This document shows, piece by piece, positions 10,548 through 22,317 of a stretch of 64,000 bases of DNA. The notes under the pieces are model-generated. The model was not told the origin of the DNA. It did not search any database and saw nothing but the letters and a program-made list of their open reading frames with translations. The position numbers were made by a program, and so were the translations under genes. The stretch comes from Xenoacremonium recifei. Its lineage: Eukaryota; Ascomycota; Sordariomycetes; Hypocreales; Nectriaceae. The DNA is taken from assembly GCA_012184525.1 (NCBI GenBank), contig WOFQ01000001.1:806001-870000 (forward strand). Reading direction: 5' to 3'. Numbering within the stretch: position 1 is the first letter of the stretch; each line of letters starts with the position of its first letter.

Positions 10548-10665
10548 CGGCTACCTAGGCGCGGTACTATTTGCATCAAGTCTCAGGAAATCCAAGGTGA
10601 GACAGGCGCTGGAAAGAATAAGGTCGGTACAGCATGCTTTGAAGCAACCGGAGTTGGCGGGCTAA

Positions 10666-12004
10666 GGCGGATTTACTGTTCTTTATTGCACTCCTAAATA
10701 CACATAATGTTAGCAATGGCACAATCATTGTTAGATGTCACGGCCTGAATTTCGTGCTGCTTGAGAAGTATGAAGCATGCGCAGCCTTGCGTTGCCGCTG
10801 GCGTCATGTCGAGTGTAGATGCATATCACAGTCCGATATTCGGGGTTGAGCGCGTAGAAACGAGATTTTGGAGAGATGCGACGCGGCTGCGTTTTTGCCG
10901 TGTGAATATCGTTGTTTGGGGCGGACATGTCACTCACGAGTAGGGAAGGATAGACCTGCGGATGAATTTGACGGCCTTCGTCATGGCCATGCTTCTTGAT
11001 CAGGGTTTGTTGTTAGCATCAGCGCAGTCATGTGTCATGAAGTTGAAAGGAAGTACTGTTAGCAGTATGTCGTTGGAGGAAAGATTTATGAGGTAAGGTA
11101 AGGTAGGTGTGATGTCTGGAAGACCCAACATATTTCGAGAGCCTCAGGCACCAGTCAACAACTCGTGCAGCGATAACGGCAGGCGCGACGGGGGATTTTG
11201 CCTCCCTGCGGTATTGGTGCGAGGTATGAGTCAATCGTGATGCGAGCAGAAGAAACACGGAAATAGCGCCATCGACTTCCATCTAGCCCTTCCACGCTCT
11301 GTAAGGTACCTAAGTTACCTGTAGGTATATATTGAGGTATCAAATATCTCGTACCCAAACTCCAGGGCGAGGCCCCAAAAGCAAATATGATTGGGGTGAG
11401 CCAGTATCCAGCCCAGCTTCATCTTAGATCCAATCTCAAGCTGGATCTCAGTTGTCTTAGTAATACGTGTGTACGGAAGTGCCACATTATTCTCGGGCAA
11501 AGGGGTAAATAATAAATGAGTGGATTGGAGAGGCGTAAGGCCGCAACAGAAACGCTCGCTAGATGCTATCAACATGCATGGGACCTCTCCATATAAAAAC
11601 ATAGGAAATCTGTCTAAAGAGTGTAGAGACCCAGTGAATACGCCAAAAATATCAAGATTCAGCCAAATGAGTGTCATTGTCCATGCATATCGTATACCAA
11701 AGGCACATGCCATCATGTCATCCTCATAATATTGCTCAACATGAGCAAAGTCGTTGACCATTCACCGTCTTGCCGCCATTGATACGGCCCAGCTTAAAGG
11801 ATCCCGCTAGCCAAAGTAGCAAATCCAACATAAGCCACATGTAAGTAAGTAGGTAGGAAGGTGGTAAAGTACAGCGAGGTCAGGTTAGGTAAGGAAGAAC
11901 GACGATGGGTTAGGAAGAAGAGGTTGAGGGTAAGGAAGGTAGAGAAGGCGTCATGAGGTTGGGCGAGGCGAGGTATGGTGACGCGAGGGACAGGAGGTTG
12001 GTTG
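10666..12004. other. Gene-poor interval with purine-rich tracts
   Basis: The interval holds AT-rich stretches and two G/A-rich tracts with repeated AGGTAAGG-like words (about 11090-11115 and 11850-11960). An open frame of 148 codons on the minus strand (11315-11761) has a Trp/Cys/Met-rich composition unlike the neighbouring proteins and is not accepted. No RNA gene seen. Confidence 0.4.
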
Positions 12005-12889
12005 TTAGAAAGTAAAGGCAGCGTTCAGACAGGCGGGACAGATTCCGTTTGGTCCCAAAAAATGGTGGTCCCTATGTTCCTCGGGGCGGAAGTCTGTCAC
12101 AAAATCTTGAGCAGTGTACAGGTTGTCAAATCTGTTGTCGTTGCCATTGCCGTTGCCGTTGCCATTGACATAGAGTGGTCCGTTGGATGTACCCCCCAAG
12201 CCTACGGCCATGGCCATCGGGCCAAAGGCACCGATGGGAAACACTTCGTTGGGGATGGGTCCGCGGACGTCAATAACGGGAGGAATTTGCGTATCAATGG
12301 GAGTCGTGCCAGGTTGGTCGAGCAGCAAACCAGCAGTGAATGGGTCCATATATAGATCGTAGTCGACCAATTCATCGGCATCCCAGACCTCGACCGAGAT
12401 GCTTCGCTCGTCACCGTTCGGAAAGCGAAACCAAAGCTCTGCTATTCCCACCAATCTCTTGAACAATGGTGACGGGCTTGGGGCGTTCGGAAGGTTGTCG
12501 ATTTGCGTGAACGATTCGTGGAGGCCGAGGCTGCACAGTCGAAGCAAACTGATCCCAGGGATTCTCGTCTCCGACAAGGTACAGGTCAATACCCCATAGC
12601 AGTTCCCATCGCAAGCCCTGACATATGACGTTCCGTTTCCCGCAATGGCGGTTATATCAACGGCGGCGGTGGCGGGGGCGGCGACAACGGCATCGAACCC
12701 GGGGTCAGCTCCCTGAGCTGGCTCATGAGGTGCGAGCTCATGTTGGCGCAGCTCGGGAGCCAGAGCTGGCATCAGAGCACGCTGACGCGTTGCTGCTCTC
12801 TGATCAAAGTAGCGATTCGGGTCGTAACCATTTGGTTTACGGCCCATTACAGCGATGGGATGACTCAAACGAGACGGGTGTTGGTCCAA
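12005..12889 (-). CDS. Hypothetical protein, single exon
   Basis: 294 codons from the ATG at 12889; an ATG at 12847 (MGRKPNGYDPNRYFDQRAA) is a plausible alternative. The middle contains a likely folded segment with alternating hydrophobics (GIAELWFRFPNGDERSISVE, WDADELVDYDLYMDP). Near the C-terminus, five near-identical GGCAAC-type hexamers encode alternating Gly and Asn (NGNGNGNGND). The last residues NGICPACLNAAF carry a C-x2-C pair. No family recognised. The frame has fungal-type codon use and no long competing frame, so a real lineage-restricted gene is likely but not proven. Confidence 0.5.
   Translation of the reverse strand: MDQHPSRLSHPIAVMGRKPNGYDPNRYFDQRAATRQRALMPALAPELRQHELAPHEPAQGADPGFDAVVAAPATAAVDITAIAGNGTSYVRACDGNCYGVLTCTLSETRIPGISLLRLCSLGLHESFTQIDNLPNAPSPSPLFKRLVGIAELWFRFPNGDERSISVEVWDADELVDYDLYMDPFTAGLLLDQPGTTPIDTQIPPVIDVRGPIPNEVFPIGAFGPMAMAVGLGGTSNGPLYVNGNGNGNGNDNRFDNLYTAQDFVTDFRPEEHRDHHFLGPNGICPACLNAAFTF
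12134..12169 (+). repeat. Hexanucleotide tandem repeat (GTTGCC/GTTGTC type)
   Basis: About six imperfect units of a hexamer inside the hypothetical gene at 12005-12889. On the coding strand they read GGCAAC-like and encode Gly-Asn pairs. The array is prone to length change by slippage and keeps the frame. Confidence 0.7.
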
Positions 12890-14735
12890 TCGCCGCTTGT
12901 AGGACCGTTATACGAAGTGTCAATGTTGGTGAAGGCAACGAGGCAGCTGGACGGACGAAGAAGCTCTCTGGATACACAGAGGTAAATCCCCTGAGGCTGA
13001 GGCCGAGGCCGAGGCTGCTTGCTAGTCGATGTTTTCCTTTGACCTCTCTTGAGCTGCCTTAGGAAGAGGGCGAAAGGGCAGCAATAGGTTGATGTTGTGC
13101 ATGAGTGAACCGCCAAGGTCAACCGCTGGCGGAGATCTTGGTCCAAGATGGTAGATAAGAGTAGAAAGAGAAAGATTTTGAAGGGCGAAGAGAATAAAGA
13201 TTACCGTGTCGAATAGAAGACGAGGGCTATGATGAGAAAGGGCAGGCACAGACAGGCACACGACGGATGGGAGACGAGCCGGAGGGTTGGTGGTGCAGTG
13301 TGGAGGGAAGCCAGGGTAGACGACCTGAGAGGCTGGGTCGCAGGACTGCACATACAAACTGCAAGAAAGAGGGAAAGGTCCTTACCTTAAGACCGGGCCA
13401 TATCAACCAAGCGGCAAGCCCAGAAGAGACCGGAGAAGGGGTATGGAGGGGCGTGAGGCGTGTTGACCAGCATCGGGGCGCCAGCGGCACCTCGAGGACC
13501 CCATGGCCATGGGCAGAGTCCATGTATACCATGGGCAAGCCAAAAACCCAATAGCAGGAACCCCATGCGAGGCAACCCCGAGCCCGTCCAATTTAGACGA
13601 TTGCCTTGCGACAAAATGGCCAGTAGGAGGGGAGTGGATGCACGCTGCAGGCTGATTTTTCGACTTTTGTTTGGGGTCGAAACCCAAGCCGGCATCTGGT
13701 TGGAGGATTAGGAAGTACTAATACATTGGCTTTGCGGCCTCCAACAAAGCCTTGTTCCCCTTTTTCCTTTGGTTCTTCTTGCTTTTCTTTCTCAAGGAGA
13801 TTTGGTCCAGGTCCATTGGGAAAGTGTCGTGAACAGATCAAGCAGAGATGAAATGAGGGAGATTGATTCCATGGTTGGCCTTACACTGAATGGTCCGCGG
13901 GCGACAAGTCCAGGTAGTTTGAGACGGTCTAAACCCAAGGAGGAATTGACAAATCAGACGAGGGGAGCCTTGGTGGCGAAACTGCGGCCACGAGGCCATA
14001 CCCTCGATCCGTGCCGTTAAATAAAACGCCCAGGAGGTAAGGAGGGGCGTGTCCGAAAGTAAAAGTGAGCTCCGTGCTTGGGATTGGATCAGCTCGCTGA
14101 AATAGAGTGCTGGTCTACCGACGACGGCGGCCAAGGGCAACCCTGGCGATTCTGCTGGAGGGGGGTGAGACTGAACTGGCAGCCCTGTTGGGCCAGCTCG
14201 TCCAGGCTTGGTCAGCGTTCTTAGGGCTGAGACAAAGCGACATACCGTAAGGCTTCGCGAGAATCGAGCCCAGGCGGTGCTTGCGCGTCGGCCCTCAAGC
14301 CGTGTGCCTCCGAAGAAGCGACGACAGGACCATCGCGGGGTAGGTGAGCCACTCCGCAGGGTCTCGATACGAGATCTGGCCGAGAGCCAAAGCAGACAGC
14401 AGAAGATAACTGCGTCGTCAGTAGATTCAAGTCCATGGCATATCTCACTGTTGAATCAGCCTTAGACATGATGGCGCCTTGATAGGCCTTGAGTGGCCTT
14501 GAGATCCGTATGGCTTGGAGCCAGTGTTGCAGTATCCGGTAGCAGTATCACCCCTCACCAGGCCGCACAGCGCGTCGAAACATTTGAGAGGCCCTGTCTC
14601 AGGGTGACCTCTCGGGATGCATCGACGTTCTCCGCGCCCGCGGGGAACGAAAGAAACGACGCCGAATTGCGAGAGTATAGTCTCACACCCCTCGGTCAGG
14701 ACGAATATAATTTACTCACTTATCAAAAGGCACGA
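12890..14735. other. Interval without a supported gene
   Basis: Many short open frames of 60-110 codons on both strands; none shows domain features, conserved texture or good splice continuity. It probably contains regulatory sequence of the 12005-12889 gene and non-coding DNA. Confidence 0.4.
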
Positions 14736-15626
14736 TTATGACGTGTGAAGGGGTTTGTAGAACTCGCAAGACCGTTCCATTCTCAGGGTAAGACCCCTCA
14801 GTCTCGCGGATGACGTCGGACCCTTAGGCAGAGACTGACTAGCTCTCATACCGGGGGGGGTGTGAGGTGCTGTGTGCTTCGAGGCTGAGGCAGCCAGTGT
14901 CGACGGCTGTGGTCGACATGATGATTCTGGGGTTAGAAGCCCGAAATTAGGTTGAGAATGTGCGTCTCTGGCAATCTCGGTTATCTCGCAACGGATGGAT
15001 CCAGGGATCTCGGAGAAGTTTGAAGGTTGCGGGAAGTCGAAATGCTGGCAGAGGAGGGGAATCTGGGAGGCAGCCGCCGATGACGTTTTTTTGAGCGGGG
15101 GAAAGCAGCGCGACTTGTATGGCAGGGGTGTCGAGAGGACGCCCTCGGTTGGCTGTTGCTTGGCGATGTCTTCTTGAGGTGCGAGGGGGGGTGAGGCCTG
15201 ACGATTTCTGGGGGCCAAATTCGCTTTTGGCCTCCTTCTTTGCTTTTTATTGACGCGATCTTTTGTTCTCTGACGCGGCCTTTTGGAATTTTGACAAGCT
15301 CTTTTGATTTCTGGCGCGGCCTTCTGATTTTTTACGAGACCTTTTGTTTTGACGACGCCTTCGTTGTCGGCGACTGTTGGTCCAAAAAGTCCGAGGTTCT
15401 CTTGGCGACCTAAGAGGTGATAAGGTATGCCAGGGATCCGGCTCAAGGCTCGAGGTCCAACTTGAGGTCCGGGATACGGCTTGAGGTCGAGGATCGGGAT
15501 AAGTGTTGAGGTTTGAGCGGGCACGAGGTTGACAGGCTCTCCCGGCCGTCTTGATCGTCTCGTCTCATTTGTGATTAAAGCCTTAAGCTTGCCAGTGCTC
15601 CTAGGCGGTCCAGAAACCCTCGACAC
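14736..15626 (-). CDS. Hypothetical basic protein, weakly supported
   Basis: An open frame of 296 codons. The central part is very Lys/Arg/Gln-rich (KNQKAAPEIKRACQNSKRPR, VNKKQRRRPKANLAP), the rest Pro/Ser-rich; it looks disordered. The DNA under the basic segment (about 15245-15370) is a run of degenerate units around TTTTG..TCTGACGCGGCC, so the basic stretch may be a by-product of a DNA repeat rather than a selected protein. No domain recognised. Confidence 0.3.
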   Translation of the reverse strand: MSRVSGPPRSTGKLKALITNETRRSRRPGEPVNLVPAQTSTLIPILDLKPYPGPQVGPRALSRIPGIPYHLLGRQENLGLFGPTVADNEGVVKTKGLVKNQKAAPEIKRACQNSKRPRQRTKDRVNKKQRRRPKANLAPRNRQASPPLAPQEDIAKQQPTEGVLSTPLPYKSRCFPPLKKTSSAAASQIPLLCQHFDFPQPSNFSEIPGSIRCEITEIARDAHSQPNFGLLTPESSCRPQPSTLAASASKHTAPHTPPGMRASQSLPKGPTSSARLRGLTLRMERSCEFYKPLHTS

Positions 15627-17151
15627 GCCGGCCCTCTCTTATGGCTCCGTCACCGTTGACGCACTGAGGTGCGATGCATGGGGTCGAATTCGATCTGATT
15701 GGTGTTAGTCGTGGAAACGACATGAGAGACGAGAAATGACCGAGAAAGAAAGATACCATTTCTTATTAGCAAAAATATCAAATCGGCGCTCATTTTAGAC
15801 TGGAAGCAATGCATCCATCACTTTCAAGCCGACCCGAGTTCTGTCCAGAGGTGGTGCCGTGCTGGGATTGCGATTTATCACAGCAGCCCGTTAGAGCTAC
15901 TGGTAGTGTAAGTGTCTCTCTCAAGCATTACGTGCAGCGATACGATGAGAAAGATGCAGCCTTACCGCAGCAGTAAGGCAGCCCGACGTTAGAGCTTCCA
16001 ACAATGAAGAAATGAGATCCGGAGGTCGAGAAAATCTTGGGGGAAGAGAACTTTTAAGAAGAGCACGGCCAGGAAGAGAGGACAGATTTTCACGGTGTCT
16101 GATGCCTGGCTCTCGATGCCTGGACCAGGAGTCACGACTGGAAGGCTTCACATCTCGACCTCCGCTTTCTGACGGCAGGGCAAAGGCGCCGGATATAACC
16201 AGATCCAATGGTGATCTGATTGGTATTTGATTGATTTGAATACACGATGATCCTGTCAGATGTGACTCCAAGATGACTGGAAGGAACTCTGCTGGTCTCG
16301 AGAGTTTGAGATCACATGATATCCTGCGCCTGCTACTGGCCAGCCGCTAAAGTCCCCGATCCCAGCGCCCTAAGGGAAGGCACGCTCACTGTCATTGCCC
16401 CTGTCGACAGCTAACACGTGCGCCATCAAAACGTTGAAGCCTCAACACCATCGACTCCTGGAACTTCGGTCTGCCCTACCAGAACGCGCCAACCAAGCCC
16501 TTGCACCTCCTGGGTCCCGAGATAGCAGCATCGTTCTCTGTCACTTTCTGTTAACCCCCTTCCATGCCTTGATCGCTTCTGTTCCCCTGCCGTCCCCTCC
16601 ACTCTAGCTGCAACCCTCCCTGATCAAGCTTCAGACCGTTCGAAGCCCGTCCATCGCCACAAGCACCACCGATCGCTCCACCACCGGATTCCTCATCGCC
16701 CAGCCTTTTTCCACGGATAGACGGCTAAGCCTCTAGCCTCCCCTGCTCCACATCCGGCTCCCAGCGGCGGACGTTGCTCCACGCGTTCTCGATCGCAACA
16801 AAGCGATAGCGAGCCGCATCTTCCGTCGAACCCAATTGCTGAAAGACGTCCCCGTTTTGGATTGGCTCTTCTCCGGATGGTCCAGACGGCATAGACAATG
16901 GCCTCCTTAAGTAAGCTGCTCCCACCCTACCTCGGAAGCTTTCATTGTTGTTCGGAAACATCACCCCCTCGCTCGCTCTGCTGCCGCCGTTGTTGATCTT
17001 GCATTCCTACACCTCCATGGTTTTCTGGTGAGACCCGGGGCAGCCGTGGCGGATGGTTGTGAACGTGCTCGAATGAGTTGGCTGCCATCCGACGCCGGCA
17101 GCAGATGAGAGTCGACAAAGGCCTTCACTTCAGATCAGAGTAATCGCTAAC
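15627..17151. other. Upstream region of the NT-C2 gene; no gene seen
   Basis: The right-hand part (about 16400-17150) is pyrimidine-rich and C-rich, like a long fungal promoter and leader of the downstream C2-domain gene. Short open frames are unsupported. Confidence 0.4.
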
Positions 17152-18564
17152 ATGGACCGCCTTTTGCCTGGATTTAAAGTCGGCAAAGCTCGACGGGTGA
17201 GTCTCTTTTCCTGGACGTGTCTCTCATTGCTCACCTCATACTGACCTCATCTGCAGCCGAAATTCGAGCTTCACTTAAAGGTAGCACTCGCACCCCCAAA
17301 GAGGAATTGAGCACCCAACTCACACAATCATCAGATCTATGACCTGAACAATGTTCCGTTGGTTTCTGGTCACTCATTCATCAAATGGCACCTGGCCCAT
17401 TCAATGCACGCCGAGCATCGTGGTCGCACTAGCAAATGTCCCATCGCCAACCATCGCGTTGACTACAACTTCTGCACTCTTGTGCCCTCCATTCGCATCA
17501 ACATCGAGCGCAACAACAACCTAGCCGAGTGTCCAATTGACTTTGAGATCATCCAGGAGTTTGCCGTGACCGAAAAGATTACCCTTGGAACGGTGCGGTT
17601 GAACCTCAGCGAGTATGTTGAGGAGAGCGAGGCTTTTTCCAAGGAGGTGTCGTCGCCAGGAAGGATGAGGAGCAGCAGCATAACAGTCAGCCCTACGAAC
17701 ACCGCACGAGCAAGAAGAGATTCGGATGTAATCGAGGATGGCATTATCAGAAGATATCTCATCCAAGACGCCAAGGTCAACAGCACACTCAAGATCGGCA
17801 TCTTGATGGTCCAGGTGGACGGGGAGAGGAGCTTCATCGCGCCGCCACTCAAGACGGCACCAGTATTTGGTGGAATCGCCGGTATCATGGCAGGCGAAAC
17901 CGTGGAAGACGACACAGGCCGTAAGTTTCCTATCATGCCATCATGTCAAGTCATGTGCTCACACCCTCTCCCAGCCGTCCCCAGCATCTCCAAGCCCCGC
18001 GACGCCGCAGACCTGCAGGATCTCTATCGCCGCACCCTCTCCGCCTCATGGTGCCGCCAGCCCCATGAACTTCCGGCTGACGAATGCATCGAGGACATCT
18101 TCAACGGCGGCAACGGCTGGAAGACCAAGCCGCACTCCGACCACCACTCCAGCCCCACCGACGCCGAGGACTCCGACTCCGACGCCGATCACCCCTCCGG
18201 CACCCTCCGGCCCAGCGACTTCCGCCGTCTGCACGCCGCCCATCCTCCTCCCCAGGCCGCCGCCCATCATCACCACACCCACCATCCCCCGCCCTCGCGG
18301 CCCCTGCACCACCGCCGCTCCCCCTCCGGCGGCAGCGACAAGAGCGTCAGCACCGTTACCGTCACGCCCGGCAACACCCGCAAGGGTGTCCGCATCAACG
18401 ACCTCGATCATTCCCGCAGCCTCGCCAGCCTGACTTCTAGCATGAGTCTTGATAGCGAGGGCCTGCGCGAGATGGGCTACAAGCGCTCCCGTGAGATCGG
18501 CGAGTTTGAGCTTCGCAATGACCTCGTCGCCTGGAGGCTGCCCAGCGATGGCCTCATCATGTAG
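17152..18564 (+). CDS. NT-C2 (EEIG1/EHBP1 N-terminal C2) domain protein
   Basis: Four exons, 17152-17196, 17257-17280, 17335-17920 and 17975-18564, give 414 residues. Exon 2 is only 24 nt and encodes PKFELHLK, the first strand of the C2 domain; without it the domain is broken. The assembled start MDRLLPGFKVGKARR runs into FELHLKIYDLNNVPL and SFIKWHL, the NT-C2 signature. Further strands follow: CTLVPSIRINIERNNNLAEC, KITLGTVRLNLSEYVE and STLKIGILMVQVDG. The C-terminus is His/Pro/Ser-rich, then ends in an ordered tail. NT-C2 proteins attach to membranes and link to actin or organelle traffic. Intron 3 (54 nt) is stop-free and in phase, so retention would add 18 residues. Confidence 0.85.
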
Positions 18565-18848
18565 GACTGGGGCGACCATGACATCGCGTTCCGGAGTATC
18601 GAGTGGTGATTTCTTGTTTCGTGGGAGAACACAGGCGTTTATAGCACGGCACAGCAATATCATTGTCTCTTGATCCGCTCTTCATTCTTCAGTGTCAAGT
18701 AACACATGTAATTCATGCCGGAGAAAAATCCTCCCTATATCAAACGGAGCCCCTCCTGCCATTCTCTAATGTACGTACGTAACCCTCTAGATCTACCCGC
18801 CCATGCAAGAACTTTTTGTCATTGTACTGCCTCCACGTCAATCCCGCT

Positions 18849-20648
18849 CTACAGACCCTTCAACGTCCCGCGCACACCACCCTTACCGCCCACCGCACGC
18901 GCCGTCACCGTCACGCCCAGATCCGCCGCCACGTTGACCGTGACCTCGACCTTGCCGCCGGCCTTGACGTCCTTGACGGCAGCCTCGGCGAGCACGCCGC
19001 CGATCTTCCAGACCTTCTCGCGCTGTTCCTCGTCCTCCTCGTCGGAGTCGAAGTCGGAGTCCTCGTCTGAGTCGTCGCCGTTGGCCTCGGGCTTCTCCTT
19101 GGGCTCAGGCTTGGTGACCTTGATGTGGGTGCCGCCCTCGACGACACGGATGAGCACGCTGCCGCCGTCCTTGGGGGCGGGGATTTGCACGGTTCGGCGC
19201 GCGGGCACGGCGGTCTCGGCGGGCATGATGGGCGCGAAGACGTCCTCGCCGTCAGCACCGGCGGTAACGACACCGATGGCGTTGGAGATGTGCGCGACGG
19301 TGGTGACGGCGGGGTGCGTTGACTGCTCGATGTCGGCAGCCTCGTACTCCTGGATAAGCGAGGCCTGGAGGGCGGCACCACGGGCCTGAAGCTCCGAGGG
19401 GTTGATGGCAGTGGTGCTCGTGGCGGGGGCCACGATCTGGGTGGTCTCAGGGAAGATTCCGCGGAAGTTGTTGGCAACACGGGGAGTGTGCGAGGTGCCG
19501 CCGCACATGAGCACCTCGTCGATGTCCAGAACATCCAGACCAGCCTTCTTGATAACACCCTCGACTAATCGGTTGAAGCCCTCGAAGACCTTGCGGCCGA
19601 CCATCTCGTATCGTATCCTGTTGATGGTCATGGAGAAATCGAATCCGTCCGCCAAGCTCTCAACGCTGAACTGGGCGTTGGAACCCAAGCTCAGGGACTT
19701 CTTGGCCGCCTCGGACTCCTGGCGGAGCTTGGCAAGGCTGCGGGCGTTTGATCGGGGGTCGACGTTGTGCTTCTTCATGAACTCCTTGGCGAAGTATTCC
19801 ATGAGGAGGTTGTCGAGGTGTACACCGGCAAACTCGTAGTCATGAGCCGTGGCGAGCACAGTGTACATACCACCTCGCGAGGCAATGACCGCAACGTCAG
19901 AGCGAGTGCCGCCCAGGTCGGCCACCACAACAATCTTGTCCTCGACCTCAGCCTCGGGTCGGGCATCGTAGGCAAGCAGAGCAGCCACGGGGTCGCTGAT
20001 CAGCTGCAGGATCTCCAGGTCGGCATCTTTGGCGGCCTTGATGAGGGCCTCTCGCTGCTTGTCGGAGAAGTTGGTAGGGACGGTGATGACGGCCGACGTG
20101 ACCTTCTTGCCCAAGTAATCGGAGGCCGAGCCCACCAGGCGTCGGAGGTATCGAGTGGCGGCTTCGGACACGGACACGCTGGATGCCTCCTCTTCGCTGC
20201 CCTTGTCCTTGACGCTGAAGCTGACCGAGTTGGAGGAGTCCTGGGGGTGGGCGGCGGCGTGGCAGTGGGTAGGGTCGATGGACTTGAATCTAGCACCTCT
20301 TGTAAGCACATCAGCCTGAATTTGGGGCCAATCTTAGACGTACTCCTTGCCTAGGAAGTCCCGGAAATATGCGATGGTGTTGTCGGGGTTCCGGACCAAG
20401 AAGCTCTTGGCCTGGCCGCCGTAGTACTCGTCGCCGTCAACATATGACAGCACCGTGGGGATCTGTCGGTCTAAGACAAGTCAGCAAGCAGCATTCACCA
20501 GTCCTCAACTTCGCTGCTCACCTCCGTCCTCGTTGGCGATAACCTCCGCCTTGTCGTCGACCGTAAACGCAATGGAGCTGTTCGAGTTGCCAAAGGTGAT
20601 ACCAATGGCGACCCGGTCGCCGGGCTCGGGGCCAGCCTTGTCACTCAT
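18849..20648 (-). CDS. SSZ1: Atypical Hsp70 of the ribosome-associated complex (Ssz1)
   Basis: Exons are complement of 20522-20648, 20344-20470 and 18849-20289, with introns of 51 and 54 nt; all phases agree, giving 564 residues. It starts MSDKAGPEPGDRVAIGITFG, an Hsp70 phosphate-1 loop in the form IGITFGNSNSS. Then IANEDGDRQIPTVLSYVDGD, FLGKEFKSIDPTH, AVITVPTNFSDKQREAL, VVVADLGGTRSDVAVIASR and VLMCGGTSHTPRVA. The substrate-binding part is short, with an acidic stretch (DDSDEDSDFDSDEEDEE) and no EEVD-type end. These features mark Ssz1, which with zuotin forms the RAC complex at the ribosome exit and stimulates Ssb. It is head to head with RRP40. Confidence 0.93.
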
Positions 20649-21015
20649 TGGACCGGTCGTTTCGTCTGCTGGGGGAGGAAGCGGGAGAGGCAAGCGAGTG
20701 TCGTCGGGCACCAAGAGAGAGAGAACCGATGCTGGCGGGGAGTGGCAGCAGCAGTAGCAGCAGAGAAGTGCGAGGTTGAGTGAGGGTTGGTAGTGGGGGA
20801 TGATCCTGGCAGGGCCTCGAAATTCCAAAATTTCATGGGTGAAAAAAATCGGTACGTACCCGTTTGGAGGTGGTGGGGGCGGGTGTCGCTGTGCGGACGG
20901 TGGGCGTGCTGATACCGATAAGAGACGCTGCCCCACCGTGAAAGCTCGTGGGATTTTTAGCACAAGGCTGAGGGTGCGACTCTCTCTTCTTCATCCACAG
21001 CCCTCGCCTCTCATC
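20649..21015. promoter_or_regulatory. Bidirectional promoter region of SSZ1 and RRP40
   Basis: Only 367 nt separate the two start codons, which point outward. It contains CT-rich tracts toward both genes. A ribosome chaperone and an RNA exosome subunit under one promoter region would suit shared growth control; this is inference. Confidence 0.5.
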
Positions 21016-21809
21016 ATGGCTGCAGAAGCGATATACGTCCTCCCTGGGGATTCAATAGACCCTTCACTCATTCCCTCACATCCGAAGAAACCACTGCGCC
21101 TCGGGCCCGGCCTGCGCCATGTCCCTCCCGACTCCATCGTGCCCACGCTTGCCGGGCAGCTCGTCACCGAGCGCAACAAGAACACCATCCGCGTAGAGAA
21201 CGCAGGCGGCCGCGTATGGTTTCAGGACTCCGACCAGCTTTCCAATCACACTGACAGACATTGTCGTAGTATATCCCCCGCGTCGGCGAACTCGTCATCG
21301 GCACCGTCCACCACAGCGCCCAGGAAGTCTTCTACGTCACCCTCTCCGACTATACCACGCCCGCCATCCTCCCCCAACTCTCCTTCGAAGGCGCCACCAA
21401 GAAGACACGCCCTCTCCTTGCCTCTGGCGCCCTCGTATACGCTCGCGTCACCCTCGCCCACAAACACATGGACGTTGAGCTCGAGTGCGTATCCTCATCG
21501 ACGGGCAAATCAGAGGGTCTAGGCCCACTGACAGGCGGCATGCTGTTTACCGTCTCTCTCGGCATGGCGCGCCGGTTAATGCTACCGAAGAGTGTGCTTG
21601 AGGGCAAGGTTGTCGTGTTAGAGGAGCTGGCTGCGGCAGGACTGCAGTTCGAAACAGCTACGGGCCGCAATGGCAGGGTGTGGGTGGACAGCGAGAGTGT
21701 CAAAGCCATCATTGCAGTAGGCCGGGCAATTCAAGAAACGGATGAGAAACGGTTAGGCGTGGAGGAACAGAAGAAGCTGGTCAAAAAGATCATCAAGGAA
21801 TTAAGCTGA
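21016..21809 (+). CDS. RRP40: Exosome complex RNA-binding subunit Rrp40
   Basis: Exons 21016-21213 and 21270-21809 (intron 56 nt, donor GTATGG, acceptor CGTAG) give 245 residues. Start MAAEAIYVLPGDSID matches the family N-terminus. The intron junction joins ENAGGR to YIPRVGELVIGTVHH, the start of the S1 domain. The C-terminal KH part contains TGGMLFTVSLGMARRLMLP and TGRNGRVWVDSESVKAI, the GxNG-type loop being the family hallmark. Rrp40 is one of the three S1/KH cap proteins of the nuclear and cytoplasmic RNA exosome and guides RNA into the channel. Length and motif order match the family. Confidence 0.93.
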
Positions 21810-22317
21810 AAGAATTACAAGGAAGTGCTCCTTTTGCATTGTGGGAATTGTTGATATAGATCGCTCAAAACATATGCTGCCAAAAGATACCCTGAATTAA
21901 TGCGCCAGGTTCGCACCCAGTAGGATGTACCGCATCCCGTCCGTCCAACGCCTTTGACCGTTGATATCAGTTGGTCTTGATATTGTAGCCACCCGTTTTC
22001 GCAGACGCTGCTTTTTATAAATAATCAGAAAAAAAAGAGTGAGGGTTCGTTTCATGAAAGTGATCCCGACAGTCCTTTGAGACATGCGTGATGCCACCAG
22101 AGACATCCGCGCCGTCGAAGGCCTGTCCCTCATCCACCAAAACTGAACACCTTATAACCAAGGTCAGGAACAGTCCTAATATCCAACACTCAAAACAAAA
22201 CTCCTTCGCTTCCCACAAGTGTGACTTGTTAGACGCGAGCCTCTGCAGACCTTCGCTCTGCGTCGTACTGTTGTGCCGCTCGGCGAGATCTACACGTCTC
22301 GGCGTCTAAAGCGCGTT
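21810..22317. other. Intergenic 3' flanks of RRP40 and the zinc-finger gene
   Basis: Convergent 3' flanks with an A-rich patch near 22015-22040. No gene recognised. Confidence 0.45.

Noticed and set aside
11315..11761. 148-codon minus-strand open frame
   Set aside because: AT-rich DNA with Trp/Cys/Met excess; no conserved pattern or hydrophobic periodicity to support a protein.
18046..18663. Val/Gly/Ala-rich minus-strand open frame opposite the NT-C2 gene
   Set aside because: It is an antisense shadow without domain features or splice context.
19767..20354. Plus-strand open frame opposite SSZ1
   Set aside because: It is an antisense shadow of a conserved Hsp70 gene.
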